From: Phytopseudomonas punonensis
GTDB taxonomy: Bacteria; Pseudomonadota; Gammaproteobacteria; Pseudomonadales; Pseudomonadaceae
Reading direction: 5' to 3'
Assembly: GCF_900142655.1 (NCBI RefSeq)
Contig: NZ_FRBQ01000007.1
Location: 62,001-126,000, forward strand
Length of the DNA stretch: 64,000 bases
Shown: positions 61,935 through 64,000 of the stretch, piece by piece
How positions within the stretch are numbered: the first letter of the stretch is position 1
Layout of the letters: every line of letters begins with the position of its first letter
Program-made: the position numbers and the translations under genes
Notes under the pieces: model-generated
The model's database searches: none
The model's input: only the letters and a program-made list of their open reading frames with translations
Told to the model about the DNA's origin: nothing

Positions 61935-62994
61935 GGATGCTCTCCGCGAATTCCAAGGGGTCGGTACGCGGGCGCAGCACCTCGACGTTCTTCAGGTCGC
62001 GGGCGTACACCGCGATCTCCTTCACAAAGGTATTTCCCACCGAGTAGTAGCCGTGGGTGTGCTCGGTAAGGATGGCGTGCACCTCTTCCTTGGACGTGTT
62101 GATGGCGAACTTGAGAAACTCCTCGGCCACCGCATCGGGGTTGCGCGACGCCCAGGCATGGGCCTGCAGGATCGAGTGGGTGATGGCCGCTGCCACCGGC
62201 GTGTCGTTGCGCGCCAGCTCGCCGCTGACCCCGACCACGCAGCAGCTCATGTTGGCGTACTCCTCGATCATGTTGGTCGCCAACTCGGCAAAGCCCGGCT
62301 GCTGCTTGACCCGGTACATCAGTGGATCGGAGCCGCTGGCGGCCTGGATCTCGCCCTTCTCCAGGGCGACGCTGAGCAGGTCGATGGGGTACACCCGCCA
62401 GGTCACGTCGCGCACGGGGTCGACGCCATGGCGCTTGAGCATCAGCGAGAAGAAGTTCTTGTCCGCCGCGGCCATATCGGTGACGCCGATGGTGGTGCCC
62501 TTCAGCGCCTCGAAACTTTTCGGGCCGTCGTCCAGGGTCAGCAAGCGCAGGCAACCGCCGTGGGTGCCGGCGGTCAGCTTGACGTCGAAGCCCTGCTCCA
62601 GCGCCTTGAGCCAGCGCAACGCCATGCCGGTGGCGGCGTCGGCCTTGCCAGTGGCCATGGATTCGAGCAGCACCTCGGTGGAGTTGCCGAAGTTGACGAA
62701 CTCGACCTCCAGGTTATGGCGTTTGAAGATGCCCTGGCTGTCGGCAACCGCCACGGGTGCCAGGCACACGGCATTGAGGTTGGTGGCCAGCTTGATCTTG
62801 CGCGGCTCGGGCAATACCCAGCGATCGCTGTCCAGATCCAGGCCACTGCCAACCGGTTGCGCGCCGTGGCCGGTATGGGCGCCGTGGCCAGCATGACTGG
62901 TATCGGCCCAGGCAAAGCGGCTGGCGAACGCCGCCGCGGTGGCGGTACCCGCCAGGGCAAGCAGCTGACGACGGTTGAGCACAGAGATGGGCAT
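61915..62994 (-). CDS. Tat-exported ABC binding protein with His-rich N-terminus
   Basis: A 359-aa binding protein of the NrtA/SsuA-like class. It begins MPISVLNRRQLLALAG, a twin-arginine signal (NRRQLL, residues 7-12), followed by a His-rich stretch HAGHGAHTGHGAQ (about 34-46) that looks metal-binding. The mature domain has FKRHNLEVEFVNFGNSTEVLLESMATGKADAATGMALRWL (in parts) as in sulfonate/nitrate binding proteins. GGAGG lies 5 nt before the ATG. It is the first gene of the operon. Folding before export suggests a bound cofactor or metal. Confidence 0.88.
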   Translation of the reverse strand: MPISVLNRRQLLALAGTATAAAFASRFAWADTSHAGHGAHTGHGAQPVGSGLDLDSDRWVLPEPRKIKLATNLNAVCLAPVAVADSQGIFKRHNLEVEFVNFGNSTEVLLESMATGKADAATGMALRWLKALEQGFDVKLTAGTHGGCLRLLTLDDGPKSFEALKGTTIGVTDMAAADKNFFSLMLKRHGVDPVRDVTWRVYPIDLLSVALEKGEIQAASGSDPLMYRVKQQPGFAELATNMIEEYANMSCCVVGVSGELARNDTPVAAAITHSILQAHAWASRNPDAVAEEFLKFAINTSKEEVHAILTEHTHGYYSVGNTFVKEIAVYARDLKNVEVLRPRTDPLEFAESIHADVFA

Positions 62995-63130
62995 GGCGCC
63001 TCCATAAGAGAGTCGTGCATGCGCCGCGTGGTCGGGTAGCGTGCGGATAAGGTGCTTCGGCGGGCTTTTGCAGCCAGCGTCACAGGGAAGGCCTTAGACG
63101 GTATCGGCTTGACGATCAACAGGGAAATTC

Positions 63131-63159
63131 AATTTAGGCATAACCTAATATGCCAAATT
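63131..63159. promoter_or_regulatory. Imperfect dyad in the organosulfur/TonB divergent promoter
   Basis: Arms AATTT-a-GGCATA (63131-63142) and TATGCC-AAATT (63149-63159) around a 6-nt spacer, with one extra base in the left arm. It lies in a strikingly AT-rich island of the 301-bp space between the Tat-binding-protein and TonB-receptor genes, so one regulator could control both. Confidence 0.55.
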
Positions 63160-63295
63160 AGAAAGTTAACCCGTCCTCTATCCCGAAAACCCCGGCACCG
63201 TTAGCGGATTGCCAACTGCCAGACGTGGCTTATCGCAACGAGCCACCGTCCTACCCCGCGCTATCGAAAATGCCGCTCCACGGAGAACCTGCCGA

Positions 63296-64000
63296 ATGCC
63301 TTGCCTGCCCCCGTACGCCCTGCGCCCACGTCACCTGCTGGCTGCCAGCCTGCTGGGCTGCGCAGCGCTGCCTGTCGCCCATGCCGAGACCGCGACGGGC
63401 AGCCTGCAGCTCGAAGGCGTACAGATCACCGAGCAGGCGCCGACCGAGCAGCAGGCAGCCGAGGAGCAACTCGAGCGGGTACCCGGCGGCACCAATCTGG
63501 TGGACATGCAGCGCGTCGAGCAGGGCCGCGTGGCCGGCAATGCCGATGTGCTGGCCTACCAGCCGGGCGTGTACGCGCAGTCGCCGGGTAACGAGGGCAT
63601 CAAGATCGCCATCCGCGGCTCGGGCATCAACCGCGGTACCGGCTCCCACGCCAGCGGCAACCACATCATGCTCGACGGCTTACCGCTGACCGGCTCGGGT
63701 GGCACGCCCTATGAGCTGCTGGAGCCGCTGTGGATCAGCCGCGCCGAGGTGCTGCGCGGCGCCAACGGGTTCGACAAAGGCTCGCTGGCCCTGGGTGGCG
63801 CCATCGACTACATCACCCGCACTGGCCGTGATGCCGACAAGCTGCAGCTGCGCTACGAAGCCGGCAGCCACGGTTACCAGAAACGCAGCATCAGCTCCGG
63901 CCAGGTGCTGGGCGATGTCGACTATTACATCAATGTCACCGACAGCAATTACGACGGTTATCAGGATCATTCGACTGGCAAGGGCCAGGGCGTCGCCGCG
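63296..64000 (+). CDS. TonB-dependent receptor, N-terminal part (runs off the right edge)
   Basis: 235 codons from the ATG at 63296 to the window end, no stop. A signal peptide (RHLLAASLLGCAALPVAHA) is followed by the plug: ADVLAYQPGVYAQSPGNEG, IAIRGSGINRGTGSH, IMLDGLPLTGSGG and EVLRGANGFDKGSLALGGAI are all plug-domain landmarks. The barrel begins near residue 185 (LQLRYEAGSHGYQKR). No Fur-like box is upstream. Divergence from an organosulfur-type operon suggests it imports that substrate across the outer membrane rather than iron. SD GGAGA is about 9 nt upstream. Confidence 0.88.
   Translation, partial: MPCLPPYALRPRHLLAASLLGCAALPVAHAETATGSLQLEGVQITEQAPTEQQAAEEQLERVPGGTNLVDMQRVEQGRVAGNADVLAYQPGVYAQSPGNEGIKIAIRGSGINRGTGSHASGNHIMLDGLPLTGSGGTPYELLEPLWISRAEVLRGANGFDKGSLALGGAIDYITRTGRDADKLQLRYEAGSHGYQKRSISSGQVLGDVDYYINVTDSNYDGYQDHSTGKGQGVAA

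Overview
The window reads as chromosomal DNA of a Pseudomonas (gamma-proteobacterium, high GC). The housekeeping proteins are close to what I remember of P. aeruginosa, and gene order follows two PAO1 blocks from memory: positions 1-21,540 match the lptD-surA-pdxA-rsmA-apaGH-glpE-prkA-yeaH-ycgB-cca-folKB-plsY-tsaD-rpsU-dnaG-rpoD block, and 21,590-44,390 match the yjiA/ybdD/cstA-mapZ-radA-mscL-reductase-dctP-rlmG block. I infer a species outside P. aeruginosa, perhaps of the mendocina/oleovorans group; no database was consulted.

1-21.5 kb (core): a partial amgK runs off the left edge and is divergent from lptD, which overlaps surA. Then come pdxA, rsmA-apaG-apaH-glpE, the prkA-yeaH-spoVR stress trio, cca, convergent folK/folB, plsY, tsaD, and the macromolecular synthesis operon rpsU-dnaG-rpoD with its intercistronic attenuator.

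21.6-38 kb (second conserved block): a BtsT/CstA-type transporter with YbdD and a COG0523 GTPase, divergent from a Cache-domain two-component system; mapZ (c-di-GMP effector); an uncharacterised pair (DUF3142 lipoprotein plus a large repeat/TPR-like envelope protein); radA; a 57-codon gene and a DUF465 pair that each have an Anr/Dnr-like box at promoter-like distance; a 270-bp structured element with perfect 21-bp terminal inverted repeats; a GNAT gene; mscL; a TerC-CBS membrane protein; and a ferredoxin-NADP reductase.

38-44.4 kb: a small sugar-acid catabolic cluster (ketoglutarate semialdehyde dehydrogenase, AraD1-like FAH protein, divergent LysR regulator) sits between the reductase and the dctP-rlmG pair, which I remember as neighbours in P. 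aeruginosa; it is probably an insertion.

44.4-64 kb (accessory): a TldE/TldD-like pair and the wreck of a second tldD copy; TetR/GST and AraC/old-yellow-enzyme divergent pairs; a PheC-like periplasmic protein; a Fur-box siderophore receptor; the cyanide-insensitive oxidase cioAB with a DUF2474 microprotein and an ideal Anr box; and an organosulfur-type operon (two binding proteins, permease, ATPase, flavin monooxygenase) divergent from a TonB receptor cut by the right edge.

Intergenic spaces are rich in REP and other short palindromic repeats. No tRNA, rRNA, CRISPR, integrase or transposase gene was seen.
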